Part shown: positions 11,784 to 24,129 of the stretch, one piece after another
Numbering within the stretch: position 1 is the stretch's first letter
Layout of the letters: each line of letters starts with the position of its first letter
Notes under the pieces: generated by a model
Database searches by the model: none
Told to the model about the DNA's origin: nothing
What the model saw: only the letters and a program-made list of their open reading frames with translations
Source: Tragulus kanchil
Lineage: Eukaryota > Chordata > Mammalia > Artiodactyla > Tragulidae
DNA: 64,000 nt
Reading direction: 5' to 3'
Assembly (NCBI GenBank): GCA_022376925.1
Contig: JAIOJX010000028.1
Span: 68,785,001-68,849,000, forward strand
Program-made: the position numbers and the translations under genes

Positions 11784-12059
11784 TATTTTTTTTTTAATTT
11801 TGGCCTCTTTTATTGGTTGCTTATTTCTTTATTTTTCATCCGTCTTTATTCTTTGGCCTGTGTGGGCCTCCCATTGCAGTGGCCTCTCTCGTTGCAGAGT
11901 ACAGGCTCTGGGCGCATGTGCTCCAGAGCCCTGGCTCATAATTGGACAGACTAGTCCAGCCTTTCTGCGGCACGTGGGATTTTCCTGGACCAGGGATCAA
12001 ACCAGTGCCCCTTGTACTGAAAGATGGAGTCTCTACCCACTGGACCACCAGGGAAGCCC
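11784..12059 (-). mobile_element. Second copy of the 10748-11023 SINE
   Basis: Identical element and flanks repeated through duplication 5. Confidence 0.87.
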
Positions 12060-12229
12060 TGTAACAGTTTTATATTGTTTCAGTGGCTTCATCAAAACCT
12101 AGTCCTCAAAAAACATATTTAAGAAATTTTAAATTACCAAAAGAATTAAGTGAAAATGGAATTGTGAAGCCTAAATTCTAATATGTCACCTATTAAATGT
12201 AGGACATGTAGCTGTGCTTTAATTTATCT

Positions 12230-13592
12230 TCTGTTGCTGTATAAAAGCAAGTATCAAATCACATCACATAAATCTTCCCACTAACTTGTCAGTAAGTCTG
12301 ATTTGTATTAATGGTAATTACTTCACAAATTCTGAGAGTCTCTGGGCAGACACTGTTGAATAAAAGTGTGTACCAGTACATGGGCCACACAGCATCATCC
12401 AGATGGTGAAACATCTGGTGTTGCTAGAATTGCCACTCCTAGGACATCATGTGCTACAGCTACTTGGTGACAAAGGGAGCCTATGGCACAGTCATATCAT
12501 GGTGGAATGGGCAAAATTTGTCTGTGGTATTCTCTATTGATCACAGTTAACTAGATTCCATTACAATTAAAAAATCTTAACAGTATTATTTAATTAAATG
12601 GAAGTGCATACTAGGTATTTTCGGCAAAATATTTCTGGAGTTTTCCACATGTCACACTCAAAATTCAGTCAATTCACTCGTATTTTGGGTTATTTATTAC
12701 ATGCTGTTAAGTGAATTAATGGCTGATTTTGTTTTTACATAAGAACAATATTTTAATAGATACAGTTGCAACCCCTTTTTGTGCTAACAACAGAATTAGA
12801 GTTAAGGACCTTAATGTTACAATAATTTAACCAGAGTTTTTCCCTTGCTTTCTCAAGATTTCTTATGATACCAAAAATTATATGGGATAGTTTATTTGTA
12901 CTTCTGTATATTTATGTTGTTTTAACTGCTTTATGAAAAAAAAAACTTATATAGGTTCTCTAAATTATTCTGTGACAAGATGATGCATTGACTAAATGTT
13001 GAGAGAAAACTGGAAGTAGTAAAGTTTTTCAAAGAAGCAAAGTGCTACTACTTGCCCTGACATAACAAAGAAATTCTGACTTTTAAACTTGATAGCATCC
13101 TGTCTTGGGGCAAAGACTGAGTGACTCTTAAACCCCCCAAATACAAGCAGATTATATACTAATAACTTGTAAGTTCTTATTTGTCATTAAAGATGCAGAA
13201 TAGCTTCACATATATCCTTTCACTTAATTCTGAAACCGACAAATTGGAAATGAGATTTTTGTTATGATTTTTTGGAAATGCCTTGTGAAATTAACTTAGA
13301 AAGTGAGGATGTGTATAATTTTACAGTAATGGGAAGAAATGAGAAAACTGGTGTTCTGTCAGAGCTCAATTGTAAGTAATCAATAATTGTTGATTATTAA
13401 TCAACAATTTGACAACACAAACAGAAAAAAATTGTGCTTTCTGAATTTTGTCTTTAGAAGGAAAAATAGACTTAGAAAGACAATTGCACACTAAATTTTG
13501 ATTGTACGGCCTCAAAGGTGGCATGAGAGATTTTCCAATAAAAAGCTAGATACGGCTTTATGAATAGAGAAAAAAAAACCTATGTTAAAAAT
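12230..13592. other. Unique intergenic DNA
   Basis: One of the longer single-copy stretches. No coding frame of note. The part at 12220-12560 has a higher GC level and could be an old unrecognised repeat, but I cannot place it. A short palindrome is listed separately at 13385. Confidence 0.55.
13385..13409. repeat. 12-bp perfect inverted repeat with 1-base centre
   Basis: AATTGTTGATTA at 13385-13396 is followed by one T and its exact reverse complement TAATCAACAATT at 13398-13409. It is AT-rich. No biological role can be assigned. Confidence 0.85.
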
Positions 13593-13901
13593 AACAGTTT
13601 GAAGCTTCCCTGGTGGTTCAATGGGTAAAGAGTCTGCCTTGCAGTGCAAGGGGCACTGGCTGGATCCCTGGCCCGGGAAGATCCCACATGCTTTGGAACG
13701 GCTGGACCTGTGTGTCCTATTATGAGCCAGCCTTCTGTAGCGCATGCATCCAGAGCCAGTGTTCTGCAAGGAGAGAGGCCACTGCAATGGGAGGCCTACA
13801 CAGGCCAAAGAGTAGTAAAGATGGATGGAAAATAAATAAATAATCAATAAAAAGAGGCCAAAAAGCTAAAAAAAAAAAAAAAAAAAGGCAAAAACAGTTT
13901 G
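13593..13901 (+). mobile_element. tRNA-Glu-derived SINE (CHR type) with short TSD
   Basis: Head GCTTCCCTGGTGGTTCAATG at 13604, then GCCTTGCAGTGCAAGGGGC, TGGATCCCTGGCCCGGGAAG and AGGCCTACACAGGCCAAAG, ending in a run of about 20 A at 13867-13886. AACAGTTTG occurs at 13593-13601 and again at 13893-13901 and is the probable target-site duplication. Confidence 0.88.
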
Positions 13902-14774
13902 CTGGTCAGAAACACATTATGACAAAGAAATGTTTTATGGAGGAAATACTTTTGTGATACCATTGTAATAAGAATATCTGGAAAGGAAACGGCCTAATCT
14001 TTGTAGTGTGATAGAACATACAATGAAAGTAGTAGTATTCAGTTCTAATTTGATTATTTCTTCTCTGCCAAATGAGAGCAAAATAAAGAATAAAATCATT
14101 TCAAAGAACAGAAACATTTGACAACATCTTTCATTGAAATCTGATTTCCACATGGTACCAGTATTTAAGAAGATATAAACATATTTTATGTTTATTAAAC
14201 CTATCATGACACAATGAATTATAATTCACAGTTTGTAAAGATGATGTTTAAACACGAAATTTTAAGATGAATAGCTCAGCATAATTCCACAAGAAGAAAG
14301 TCAGTTTTGATACACCAATCATGTCAAAGTTTAAGGAAGCACTTAACAGCTCAATCAATTTGTCATTATTTAAAAATTATATATACTCTACATTTATTGA
14401 AGGATTGAGCCAACTTTGTGGGTGGTCTCTATTGAGAGCTTTGATTATTTTATTTAAATAGCTATTAATAGCTGAGCCAAACACTTTTTAAAAATAACTT
14501 GCATAAGAATATCTAAAAAAAAATCAGAAAAACTTGGCAAGCATGCTGCCAAATTATACAAAATTGAACTGAGCAGTAAGAAACTCAAACAAATATAAAA
14601 GTATTCTATAAGTGGTGAGAGTGGGTTTAACAGCAAGTAGAGGAAGGGACAAGAAATAAAAGTCCAGGAATTTTTATTGATAAACACAGGTAATAAAATG
14701 GTTAAAATATGTATTAGTACTAATTGACTAAGACATTCAGAGCAAAAGAAGTAGCAATTGGAAAATGATCTAAG
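13902..14774. other. AT-rich intergenic DNA
   Basis: No gene seen. Minus-strand frames at 13935-14207 (90 codons) and 14454-14804 (116 codons) are AT-rich, lack recognisable domains, and the second crosses an artificial joint. Confidence 0.55.
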
Positions 14775-15019
14775 TGGCTGGATCCCTGGCCGGGAAGATC
14801 CCACATGCTTTGGAACGGCTGGACCTGTGTGTCCTATTATGAGCCAGCCTTCTGTAGCGCATGCATCCAGAGCCAGTGTTCTGCAAGGAGAGAGGCCACT
14901 GCAATGGGAGGCCTACACAGGCCAAAGAGTAGTAAAGATGGATGGAAAATAAATAAATAATCAATAAAAAGAGGCCAAAAAGCTAAAAAAAAAAAAAAAA
15001 AAAGGCAAAAACAGTTTGC
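14775..15019 (+). mobile_element. 5'-truncated second copy of the 13593-13901 SINE
   Basis: The head is absent only because duplication 6 begins inside the element at TGGCTGGATCCCTGG. The A-tail and right flank are present. Confidence 0.85.
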
Positions 15020-16069
15020 TGGTCAGAAACACATTATGACAAAGAAATGTTTTATGGAGGAAATACTTTTGTGATACCATTGTAATAAGAATATCTGGAA
15101 AGGAAACGGCCTAATCTTTGTAGTGTGATAGAACATACAATGAAAGTAGTAGTATTCAGTTCTAATTTGATTATTTCTTCTCTGCCAAATGAGAGCAAAA
15201 TAAAGAATAAAATCATTTCAAAGAACAGAAACATTTGACAACATCTTTCATTGAAATCTGATTTCCACATGGTACCAGTATTTAAGAAGATATAAACATA
15301 TTTTATGTTTATTAAACCTATCATGACACAATGAATTATAATTCACAGTTTGTAAAGATGATGTTTAAACACGAAATTTTAAGATGAATAGCTCAGCATA
15401 ATTCCACAAGAAGAAAGTCAGTTTTGATACACCAATCATGTCAAAGTTTAAGGAAGCACTTAACAGCTCAATCAATTTGTCATTATTTAAAAATTATATA
15501 TACTCTACATTTATTGAAGGATTGAGCCAACTTTGTGGGTGGTCTCTATTGAGAGCTTTGATTATTTTATTTAAATAGCTATTAATAGCTGAGCCAAACA
15601 CTTTTTAAAAATAACTTGCATAAGAATATCTAAAAAAAAATCAGAAAAACTTGGCAAGCATGCTGCCAAATTATACAAAATTGAACTGAGCAGTAAGAAA
15701 CTCAAACAAATATAAAAGTATTCTATAAGTGGTGAGAGTGGGTTTAACAGCAAGTAGAGGAAGGGACAAGAAATAAAAGTCCAGGAATTTTTATTGATAA
15801 ACACAGGTAATAAAATGGTTAAAATATGTATTAGTACTAATTGACTAAGACATTCAGAGCAAAAGAAGGAATAGCCTTACTCTATTGGAAAATGATCTAA
15901 GCCCAGTTGGACACTTTGTGTCCAGTTTTAAAGATCACACTTAAGGGAGTCATGAGTGAGTTAGCGAGTGTATGAAAGATCAGCACTCACATGAGGCATG
16001 GGAAAAGCAGTACATAATAGCTGAATACTAGCAAAAAGGGTTTTAATATAGAAAAGGTGATATGAGTAG

Positions 16070-16293
16070 CATGCATGCTAAATTGCTTCAGTCATGTTAG
16101 ACCCTGTGTGACCCTATAAACTGTAGCTGCCAGGCTCCTCTATCTGTGGGGTCCTCCAGGCAAGAATACTGGAGTAGGTTGTCATGCCCTCCTCCATGGG
16201 ATCTTTCCCGATTCAGGAGCTGAACCTGTGTCTCTTTTGTTTCCTGCTTTGGCAGGCAGGTTCTTTACCACCACGGCCACCTGGGAAGGCTGA
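16070..16293 (-). mobile_element. Bov-tA SINE
   Basis: Antisense unit: TTGCTTCAGTCATGTTAGAC, then CAGGCAAGAATACTGGAGTA, GGCAGGTTCTTTACCACCA and the tRNA-like head end GCCACCTGGGAAGGC. Confidence 0.88.
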
Positions 16294-17184
16294 TATGCTT
16301 AGAGGAAAGTATAAAACTCCATATCCTGTATTCTAACCACCTGGACTACTTTAACTGATGCTGCTCTATAATTTTTGACATACATAGTTTTGTATCAGTC
16401 CCTCAAACTGCAATGCTGTATCTCTTTCTTCATTTTTTTTCTCTAGTGATTAATAAAAATCTCAGGGATGGTTTAAAGTTAGCTTCTGAAACTCTCCCAT
16501 GAATTATCCCTTTGTCCTAGAGACGCTTCCTCATCCCTCGTTTCACTAGAACACGGCACAGGGAGGATCGCATTCTTCCATGTATGATAACACCCTCGAC
16601 CTCTGTTTTATCCCCACAGAAGACGTTAGTATCTTTTTCAAGCTTATAATTATCCCATTTCATCCAAAAGACTAAGCGGTTTTTTTTTTTCACTTAGAAC
16701 GACGGAAGGAGAATGCTTTTTAAAAATAACTTGCATAAGAATATCTAAAAAAAAATCAGAAAAACTTGGCAAGCATGCTGCCAAATTATACAAAATTGAA
16801 CTGAGCAGTAAGAAACTCAAACAAATATAAAAGTATTCTATAAGTGGTGAGAGTGGGTTTAACAGCAAGTAGAGGAAGGACAAGAAATAAAAGTCCAGGA
16901 ATTTTTATTGATAAACACAGGTAATAAAATGGTTAAAATATGTATTAGTACTAATTGACTAAGACATTCAGAGCAAAAGAAGGAATAGCCTTACTCTATT
17001 GGAAAATGATCTAAGCCCAGTTGGACACTTTGTGTCCAGTTTTAAAGATCACACTTAAGGGAGTCATGAGTGAGTTAGCGAGTGTATGAAAGATCAGCAC
17101 TCACATGAGGCATGGGAAAAGCAGTACATAATAGCTGAATACTAGCAAAAAGGGTTTTAATATAGAAAAGGTGATATGAGTAGC

Positions 17185-17408
17185 ATGCATGCTAAATTGC
17201 TTCAGTCATGTTAGACCCTGTGTGACCCTATAAACTGTAGCTGCCAGGCTCCTCTATCTGTGGGGTCCTCCAGGCAAGAATACTGGAGTAGGTTGTCATG
17301 CCCTCCTCCATGGGATCTTTCCCGATTCAGGAGCTGAACCTGTGTCTCTTTTGTTTCCTGCTTTGGCAGGCAGGTTCTTTACCACCACGGCCACCTGGGA
17401 AGGCTGAT
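17185..17408 (-). mobile_element. Second copy of the 16070-16293 Bov-tA
   Basis: Repeated with both flanks through duplication 7. Confidence 0.88.
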
Positions 17409-17775
17409 ATGCTTAGAGGAAAGTATAAAACTCCATATCCTGTATTCTAACCACCTGGACTACTTTAACTGATGCTGCTCTATAATTTTTGACATACATA
17501 GTTTTGTATCAGTCCCTCAAACTGCAATGCTGTATCTCTTTCTTCATTTTTTTTCTCTAGTGATTAATAAAAATCTCAGGGATGGTTTAAAGTTAGCTTC
17601 TGAAACTCTCCCATGAATTATCCCTTTGTCCTAGAGACGCTTCCTCATCCCTGCGTTTCACTAGAACACGGCACAGGGAGGATCGCATTCTTCCATGTAT
17701 GATAACACCCTCGACCTCTGTTTTATCCCCACAGAAGACGTTAGTATCTTTTTCAAGCTTATAATTATCCCATTT

Positions 17776-18542
17776 TTTTTGCCATAGCCAAAAAGATACT
17801 TAACAGAAACATTCTGTTAATTAAAGATGTATTCATATTCAATATAAAACAAAATTATTCATATTTCTTGACATACAGCTGGATAGACACAGTACAGAGG
17901 GGAGAAGGACATGCATAATTGTGTTGACATAAGAAAATGCTGGAAGTGATTAAATTGAACATGTTTTAGAAATTTCATGATGATTATTTAAAGAAAGTCT
18001 CCTATCCATGAATGTATAATAAGAGCAAATTAAAATTAGCATTGGAAAAATGTGTTTAGCAATGAAAACTTTCAGAAAGATATGGCTTGAACAACTGTAC
18101 AAATTAGAGGTGAAGTCTTTTGCAATAATGAAAAATAAGCCTTTGATAAATGCACATCAAACTTTAATGCTTTTAATGAATTTTCATGAAATCAGAAATA
18201 AAAGTAGTACTAATATGTAATTATCAACAGCATGCTGTGAGGGATATGGGGTTATCAGAAAGAGGATTTCTAAAATATTTTCTCAACTTAAAAAATGTAC
18301 AGTTCTAGAGGCAAAGTGTTTATTTGGAATCAAAGATGAGTTAACTTGATTTTTTTTGAGAAGAGGTCGTTAGTGCATAATGACATAATCAGTCACGTGA
18401 GGTCCCAGTTTGTAAGAGATGAAGTAAATTTATATTAGTTCTTCATTGATAGATCAGGTGAAGTGGTTCATTTATCAATCCTTTCAACAGGATGTTTTAG
18501 TACATTTGCTTACTTTGCAGAATGTTGGTACTTAGTCTAGTT
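17776..18542. other. Unique AT-rich DNA, no feature seen
   Basis: Single-copy stretch without a supported gene or repeat. Confidence 0.55.
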
Positions 18543-18665
18543 CATGGAGAAGGGAATTACAACCCATTCCAGTATTCTTGCCTGAAGAATTTCATGGATA
18601 GATGAGCCTGCCAGACTACAATCCATGGGGTTGCAAAGAGTTGGACATGACTGACCTGATGTAGA
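18543..18665 (+). mobile_element. Bov-A SINE, 5'-truncated
   Basis: Contains the 3' half of the unit: GGAGAAGGGAATTACAACCC, CAGTATTCTTGCCTGAAGAA and GGGGTTGCAAAGAGTTGGAC. The tRNA-like head is missing. Confidence 0.85.
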
Positions 18666-19060
18666 AGCAGCAAAAGTCCAGTTTAGAGGTATAGAACATA
18701 GGACATGCAAGGCATTTCCTCTGAATGACTGCTCCAGTTTTATTTTAAAATCTTTCAGTTAGTAGTACCATCTAGATCTTTGTTATAATTTAAATACTGC
18801 TTTGCTTCTGGTGCTAAAATAACAGTGGACTACAGAGGAGAGACAGGAAACACAACTCTGATTTAGCTGTTATTTCTCTAAAAGAGACATAGCTTTGCCC
18901 TTTCATGACATTAGCAAGAAATAGTTCTTAATGCTAATTCAGAGGGACTGTTGCAGCATATTAATAAAGCAAATAGACATTAAAATTCTTGTGGCCTTTA
19001 TCAAAAGAGACACAACTACTATTCAATCTTTAGCCCTATGAGGATATTCAGCATAGTAGA
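18666..19060. other. Intergenic DNA, no feature seen
   Basis: No supported gene or repeat. Confidence 0.5.
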
Positions 19061-21322
19061 ATCGTTCATTCATGGTGCACTGTTTCTTTCTGGCATTAAT
19101 TTCGGTGTTATTCACTGAGGGGAGAAAAATGTTTAGAACAAAGACCAGCCTCTAGTCTTTCAAAAAGAGATTCTTGCATGACACAATTCCTATGAGATTT
19201 GCTTCAGTTAAAAGCATTCTTCTGTCCTATGGATATTTGTGTACATGTCTGATTGAGTGGAAAACACTGCTAGAGAAAAATGAGATCACAAATGTATGTT
19301 TTGGCTGCCATCAAGTGAATACAGTAATAGGTTGGTGAAAACATCAAAACACAATCAAAGCTGCCTTCAGTGCCTGAGTGCAGAATTCACTGGGCAGTCA
19401 GCCAGAAGAGGTCCTTTTTTTTTTTTTTTTTTTTTCCATTTCATCAATAATCATGAAGGAAACACATAGGAGGATCATGATTTCTGTAAAAAAAAAAAAA
19501 AAAGTTTGTGTTTGCTCTAAGAATGTTGTCTCTTAATAGGCTTATTAAGTATATCATTCATTTGGTTAGGTTGATAGGCCAAAATGGCATTCACAAGCAA
19601 ATGAATCTGTACTTAAAAATGATTAACAGAGAAAAATAGGCATTTCAAGATGTACTTAGGGAAACAGACACATATTTTAAGATGGAAATGCTCGGAAAAT
19701 CCTTTGGTACATTTCTGAAGGTATTAAGAGAAATAAAACTATGTGTGACTACAAAAGAAAGCTTGGCATAAATAGTATCACATTAATTACAGTAAAGGAT
19801 CTGTTTGATCAAATCACTATTACCTCAATGATTCTTTAACAAGCATATGAATATATAAATCATAAGGAAAATGCTAATATATGGTACATAAAGGTTCAAA
19901 ATCCTTTCCTTCATTGTGTTGAAAATTTGCTATTTCAGTATACATTTTAACTATATGCTTATAGGAGAAAGTAACCATGAATATAAAAACAATAAAAAGT
20001 AACCCCCATTTTTATATTTTATATATCATATATATGTATGAAAAACCAACTCTATCATATTGGCCCATACCTTTATGATATCTAATACGGTATGAACTGA
20101 AAGTTGTTAAATATTCTTACTGAATTATATTTGGCTTAAATGGAGTTCTTCATAATGTCTATGTTAATTATGTAGGGAATAGTAGCAGAGTGAAATCGTT
20201 CATTCATGGTGCACTGTTTCTTTCTGGCATTAATTTCGGTGTTATTCACTGAGGGAGAAAATGTTTAGAACAAAGACCAGCCTCTAGTCTTTCAAAAAGA
20301 GATTCTTGCATGACACAATTCCTATGAGATTTGCTTCAGTTAAAAGCATTCTTCTGTCCTATGGATATTTGTGTACATGTCTGATTGAGTGGAAAACACT
20401 GCTAGAAAAAAATGAGATCACAAATGTATGTTTTGGCTGCCATCAAGTGAATACAGTAATAGGTTGGTGAAAACATCAAAACACAATCAAAGCTGCCTTC
20501 AGTGCCTGAGTGCAGAATTCACTGGGCAGTCAGCCAGAAGAGGTCCTTTTTTTTTTTTTTTTTTTTTCTTTTCATCAATAATCATGAAGGAAACAAATAG
20601 GAGGATCATGATTTTTTTAAAAAAAAAAAAAAAAATTTGTGTTTGCTCTAAGAATGTTGTCTCTTAATAGGCTTATTAAGTATATCATTCATTTGGTTAG
20701 GTTGATAGGCCAAAATGGCATTCACAAGCAAATGAATCTGTACTTAAAAATGATTAACAGAGAAAAATAGGCATTTCAAGATGTACTTAGGGAAACAGAC
20801 ACATATTTTAAGATGGAAATGCTCGGAAAATCCTTTGGTACATTTCTGAAGGTATTAAGAGAAATAAAACTATGTGTGACTACAAAAGAAAGCTTGGCAT
20901 AAATAGTATCACATTAATTACAGTAAAGGATCTGTTTGATCAAATCACTATTACCTCAATGATTCTTTAACAAGCATATGAATATATAAATCATAAGGAA
21001 AATGCTAATATATGGTACATAAAGGTTCAAAATCCTTTCCTTCATTGTGTTGAAAATTTGCTATTTCAGTATACATTTTAACTATATGCTTATAGGAGAA
21101 AGTAACCATGAATATAAAAACAATAAAAAGTAACCCCCATTTTTATATTTTATATATCATATATATGTATGAAAAACCAACTCTATCATATTGGCCCATA
21201 CCTTTATGATATCTAATACGGTATGAACTGAAAGTTGTTAAATATTCTTACTGAATTATATTTGGCTTAAATGGAGTTCTTCATAATGTCTATGTTAATT
21301 ATGTAGGGAATAGTAGCAGAGT
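19061..21322. repeat. Direct duplication 8 (step about 1131-1134)
   Basis: Positions 19061-20191 recur at 20195-21322. Differences: GAGGGGAGAAAAATG against GAGGGAGAAAATG near 19118/20252; T-run length and the following bases at 19414-19440/20547-20573; ACACATAGG against ACAAATAGG; and the A-run near 19489/20620. Most are length changes in homopolymers. The unit holds no gene; the 79-codon frame at 20428-20667 crosses the T- and A-runs and is chance. Confidence 0.94.
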
Positions 21323-21574
21323 ATTTTAAGTAGATATAATAAAACATGTAGAACACATAGGACATAAAATATCAGAATAAATCATATATAGTATTATTTG
21401 AAATATTTTCTTTAAGCTATATATATATCTACACACAGACTTTGTTGACTGAATAAATTATATTTTTTAGAATTATTATCTCAAAACTTTGAAAAATATG
21501 ATTTAGAATATCTAGCAACTTCTAAAATGGGAAGAGAAATTGTTGGAAATTAGATGTCAGTATTCTTCCCTCAT

Positions 21575-21748
21575 GGGCTTTGCTGGTGGCTCAGTCATAA
21601 AGAATCTGCCCGCCAATGTAGGAGATGCAGGTTCAATTGCTGGATTGGGAATATCCCGTGGAGAAGGAAATGGCAACCCACTCCAGTGTTCTTGCCTGGA
21701 GAATCCCATGGACAGAGGGGTCCATACTGAGTGACTGAGCACTCACAC
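21575..21748 (+). mobile_element. Bov-tA SINE
   Basis: Head GGGCTTTGCTGGTGGCTCAG, then GGAGATGCAGGTTCAATTGC, GGAGAAGGAAATGGCAACCC and CTTGCCTGGAGAATCCCATG. The 64-codon frame across it is a SINE translation. Confidence 0.9.
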
Positions 21749-21831
21749 ATATAGTATTACTGACCCTGTCTGGCAGATGAGGAATTCAGGTTCACAGAGA
21801 TTAAGTGACTAATTCATAGTCACAGTATTCT

Positions 21832-22047
21832 TTTTTAATATTTTTTATTTTTTAAATTGAAGGATAATAGCATTACAGAGTTTCGTTGTTTACTGTCAAA
21901 CATCAACATGAATCAGCCATAGGTACACATAGGTCTCCTTCCTCTTGAACTTCCCTGTATTCTTGCCTGGAAAATTCTATGGACAGAGGAGCCTCGCAGG
22001 CAACAGTGTATAGGGTTAAAGAAGGGTCAGATACAATTTAGCAATTA
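21832..22047. mobile_element. BovB/L1_BT-type 3' end (minus) joined to a Bov-A 3' part (plus)
   Basis: From 21832 to about 21956 the minus strand reads like the common bovine L1 3' end: ACCTATGGCTGATTCATGTT, then a short segment and a tail TTATCCTTCAATTTAAAAAA. From 21957 the plus strand holds the 3' half of Bov-A (TATTCTTGCCTGGAAAATTC, GGACAGAGGAGCC). The L1 piece probably inserted next to, or replaced the 5' half of, an older Bov-A. Confidence 0.7.
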
Positions 22048-22702
22048 AACAATAATTCTTCCCTTGATACAAAGAAAATTTTAATAGTGAATATTACTTC
22101 ATAAACTGGAATATCTAATATAAGCTGAAATATATTCAGTAAGAATAATTGTGATAATAATTTATTATAGTAACAGTAAAATACATTTATCATATCTACA
22201 ATAATGTCATTAGTAAGCATTATTTTATTGATTTTCTTTGTGTTGGTCATTCTATGAAGATTTTAGAAATATTAGTTCTTTAATCATTTTTTTATGTATG
22301 AAAACCAACTCTATCATATTGGCCCATACCTTTATGATATCTAATACGGTATGAACTGAAAGTTGTTAAATATTCTTACTGAATTATATTTGGCTTAAAT
22401 GGAGTTCTTCATAATGTCTATGTTAATTATGTAGGGAATAGTAGCAGAGTATTTTAAGTAGATATAATAAAACATGTAGAACACATAGGACATAAAATAT
22501 CAGAATAAATCATATATAGTATTATTTGAAATATTTTCTTTAAGCTATATATATATCTACACACAGACTTTGTTGACTGAATAAATTATATTTTTTAGAA
22601 TTATTATCTCAAAACTTTGAAAAATATGATTTAGAATATCTAGCAACTTCTAAAATGGGAAGAGAAATTGTTGGAAATTAGATGTCAGTATTCTTCCCTC
22701 AT

Positions 22703-22876
22703 GGGCTTTGCTGGTGGCTCAGTCATAAAGAATCTGCCCGCCAATGTAGGAGATGCAGGTTCAATTGCTGGATTGGGAATATCCCGTGGAGAAGGAAATG
22801 GCAACCCACTCCAGTGTTCTTGCCTGGAGAATCCCATGGACAGAGGGGTCCATACTGAGTGACTGAGCACTCACAC
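22703..22876 (+). mobile_element. Second copy of the 21575-21748 Bov-tA
   Basis: Repeated with both flanks through duplication 9. Confidence 0.9.
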
Positions 22877-22959
22877 ATATAGTATTACTGACCCTGTCTG
22901 GCAGATGAGGAATTCAGGTTCACAGAGATTAAGTGACTAATTCATAGTCACAGTATTCT

Positions 22960-23175
22960 TTTTTAATATTTTTTATTTTTTAAATTGAAGGATAATAGCA
23001 TTACAGAGTTTCGTTGTTTACTGTCAAACATCAACATGAATCAGCCATAGGTACACATAGGTCTCCTTCCTCTTGAACTTCCCTGTATTCTTGCCTGGAA
23101 AATTCTATGGACAGAGGAGCCTCGCAGGCAACAGTGTATAGGGTTAAAGAAGGGTCAGATACAATTTAGCAATTA
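22960..23175. mobile_element. Second copy of the 21832-22047 L1 end/Bov-A composite
   Basis: Repeated with both flanks through duplication 9. Confidence 0.7.
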
Positions 23176-23413
23176 AACAATAATTCTTCCCTTGATACAA
23201 AGAAAATTTTAATAGTGAATATTACTTCATAAACTGGAATATCTAATATAAGCTGAAATATATTCAGTAAGAATAATTGTGATAATAATTTATTATAGTA
23301 ACAGTAAAATACATTTATCATATCTACAATAATGTCATTAGTAAGCATTATTTTATTGATTTTCTTTGTGTTGGTCATTCTATGAAGATTTTAGAAATAT
23401 TAGTTCTTTAATC

Positions 23414-23741
23414 CTATTCCTTTCTGTTTATGATAACTCCAGGAGATAAATATTAATATCCTAATTATACAGATGTAGAAAATGGAGTAAGAGAAATTGA
23501 ACTATTTGAACAGTTCTAGAACATGGCAGATCACTATACTATATGACTATAGATGTTTCTTGAGATCTACAGGGAAGGTGTTATCCCTAAAAGTTTCAAC
23601 CTGGAGCAGACATGGCAGATCACATATAGGACAACCTGATTATTTCAGTGATTTCCACACAATATGCATCTGTGGCTTTAAACCTTTCCAAAAAATTTTA
23701 AAGACACTTTACTGAACCCATATCCTGAGTCTCTGAGGAGG
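23414..23741. other. Unique DNA, no feature seen
   Basis: No supported gene or repeat. A 72-codon plus frame at 23497-23715 has no recognisable domain. Confidence 0.5.
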
Positions 23742-24129
23742 TATTGTTGTTGTTGTTCCATAGCTAAATTGTGTCTGACTCTCTGCAGCCCCATGGACTG
23801 CATCACGCCAGGCTTCCCTGTCCTTCACTATTTCTCAGAGCTTGCTCAAATTCATGTCCATTGACTTGCTGATGTCATCCAACCATCTCATCCTCTATTG
23901 TCCCCTTCTCCTCGTCTTCAGTCTTTCCCAGTATCAGGGTTTTTTCCAGTGAATTGGCGCTTCATATCATGTGGCCAAAGTATTGGAGCTTTAGCTTCAG
24001 CATCAGTCTTTCCAATGAATATTTAGGATTGATTTCAGTCACCATCCACAGTTACTTTGGAGCCTAGCAAAGTAAAATATGTCACTGCTTCCACTTCTTC
24101 CATATCTATTTGCCATGAAATGGAGGAGT
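23742..24129 (-). mobile_element. BovB/ART2A fragment
   Basis: Antisense BovB-derived sequence: TTGTTGTTGTTGTTCCATAG, GGCTTCCCTGTCCTTCACTA, GATGTCATCCAACCATCTCA, AGTATTGGAGCTTTAGCTTC and CCATCTATTTGCCATGAAAT-like words (here CATATCTATTTGCCATGAAA). BovB is an RTE-type LINE found in ruminants. The piece has no usable frame and is cut by the L1 stub that follows. Confidence 0.85.

Larger units (their letters stand above)
10178..12229. repeat. Direct duplication 5 (step 1036), with 20-base scrambled filler
   Basis: Positions 10178-11193 recur at 11214-12229. Between the copies lies 11194-11213, which looks like a corrupted reading of the nearby true words GACTGTAAAAGACACCGATT (10194-10213). An error-rich version of neighbouring sequence at a joint suggests an untrimmed low-quality read or contig end. 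Confidence 0.94.
13657..15901. repeat. Direct duplication 6 (step 1118-1127)
   Basis: Positions 13657-14774 recur at 14775-15901. The last 40 bases of the first copy are damaged: at 14748-14757 it lacks about 10-15 bases that the second copy has at 15868-15884. One C of GGCCCGGG is missing at the start of the second copy. Damage on both sides of the joint and clean sequence elsewhere is typical of contig ends. Confidence 0.94.
15601..17775. repeat. Direct duplication 7 (step 1115), with 55-base filler
   Basis: Positions 15601-16660 recur at 16716-17775. The filler 16661-16715 is not found elsewhere in the window. Its left part resembles a shortened reading of the true continuation at 17775-17805 (CATCCAAAAGACTAAG against CCATAGCCAAAAAGATACTT). 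Small gaps occur inside, such as CCTCG/CCTGCG near 16537/17652. The shared block at 15601-15901 also occurs at about 14479-14774, so that part is present three times. Confidence 0.92.
21164..23413. repeat. Direct duplication 9 (step 1128-1129)
   Basis: Positions 21164-22285 recur at 22293-23413, with a short T-rich filler at 22286-22292. One A is missing from GAAAAACC at the start of the second copy. The first 150 bases of this unit also occur at about 20033-20190, so they are present three times. Confidence 0.94.

Noticed and set aside
13604..13680. tRNA genes in the SINE heads
   Set aside because: The heads keep parts of the tRNA internal promoter but lack a full cloverleaf, and continue into SINE bodies.
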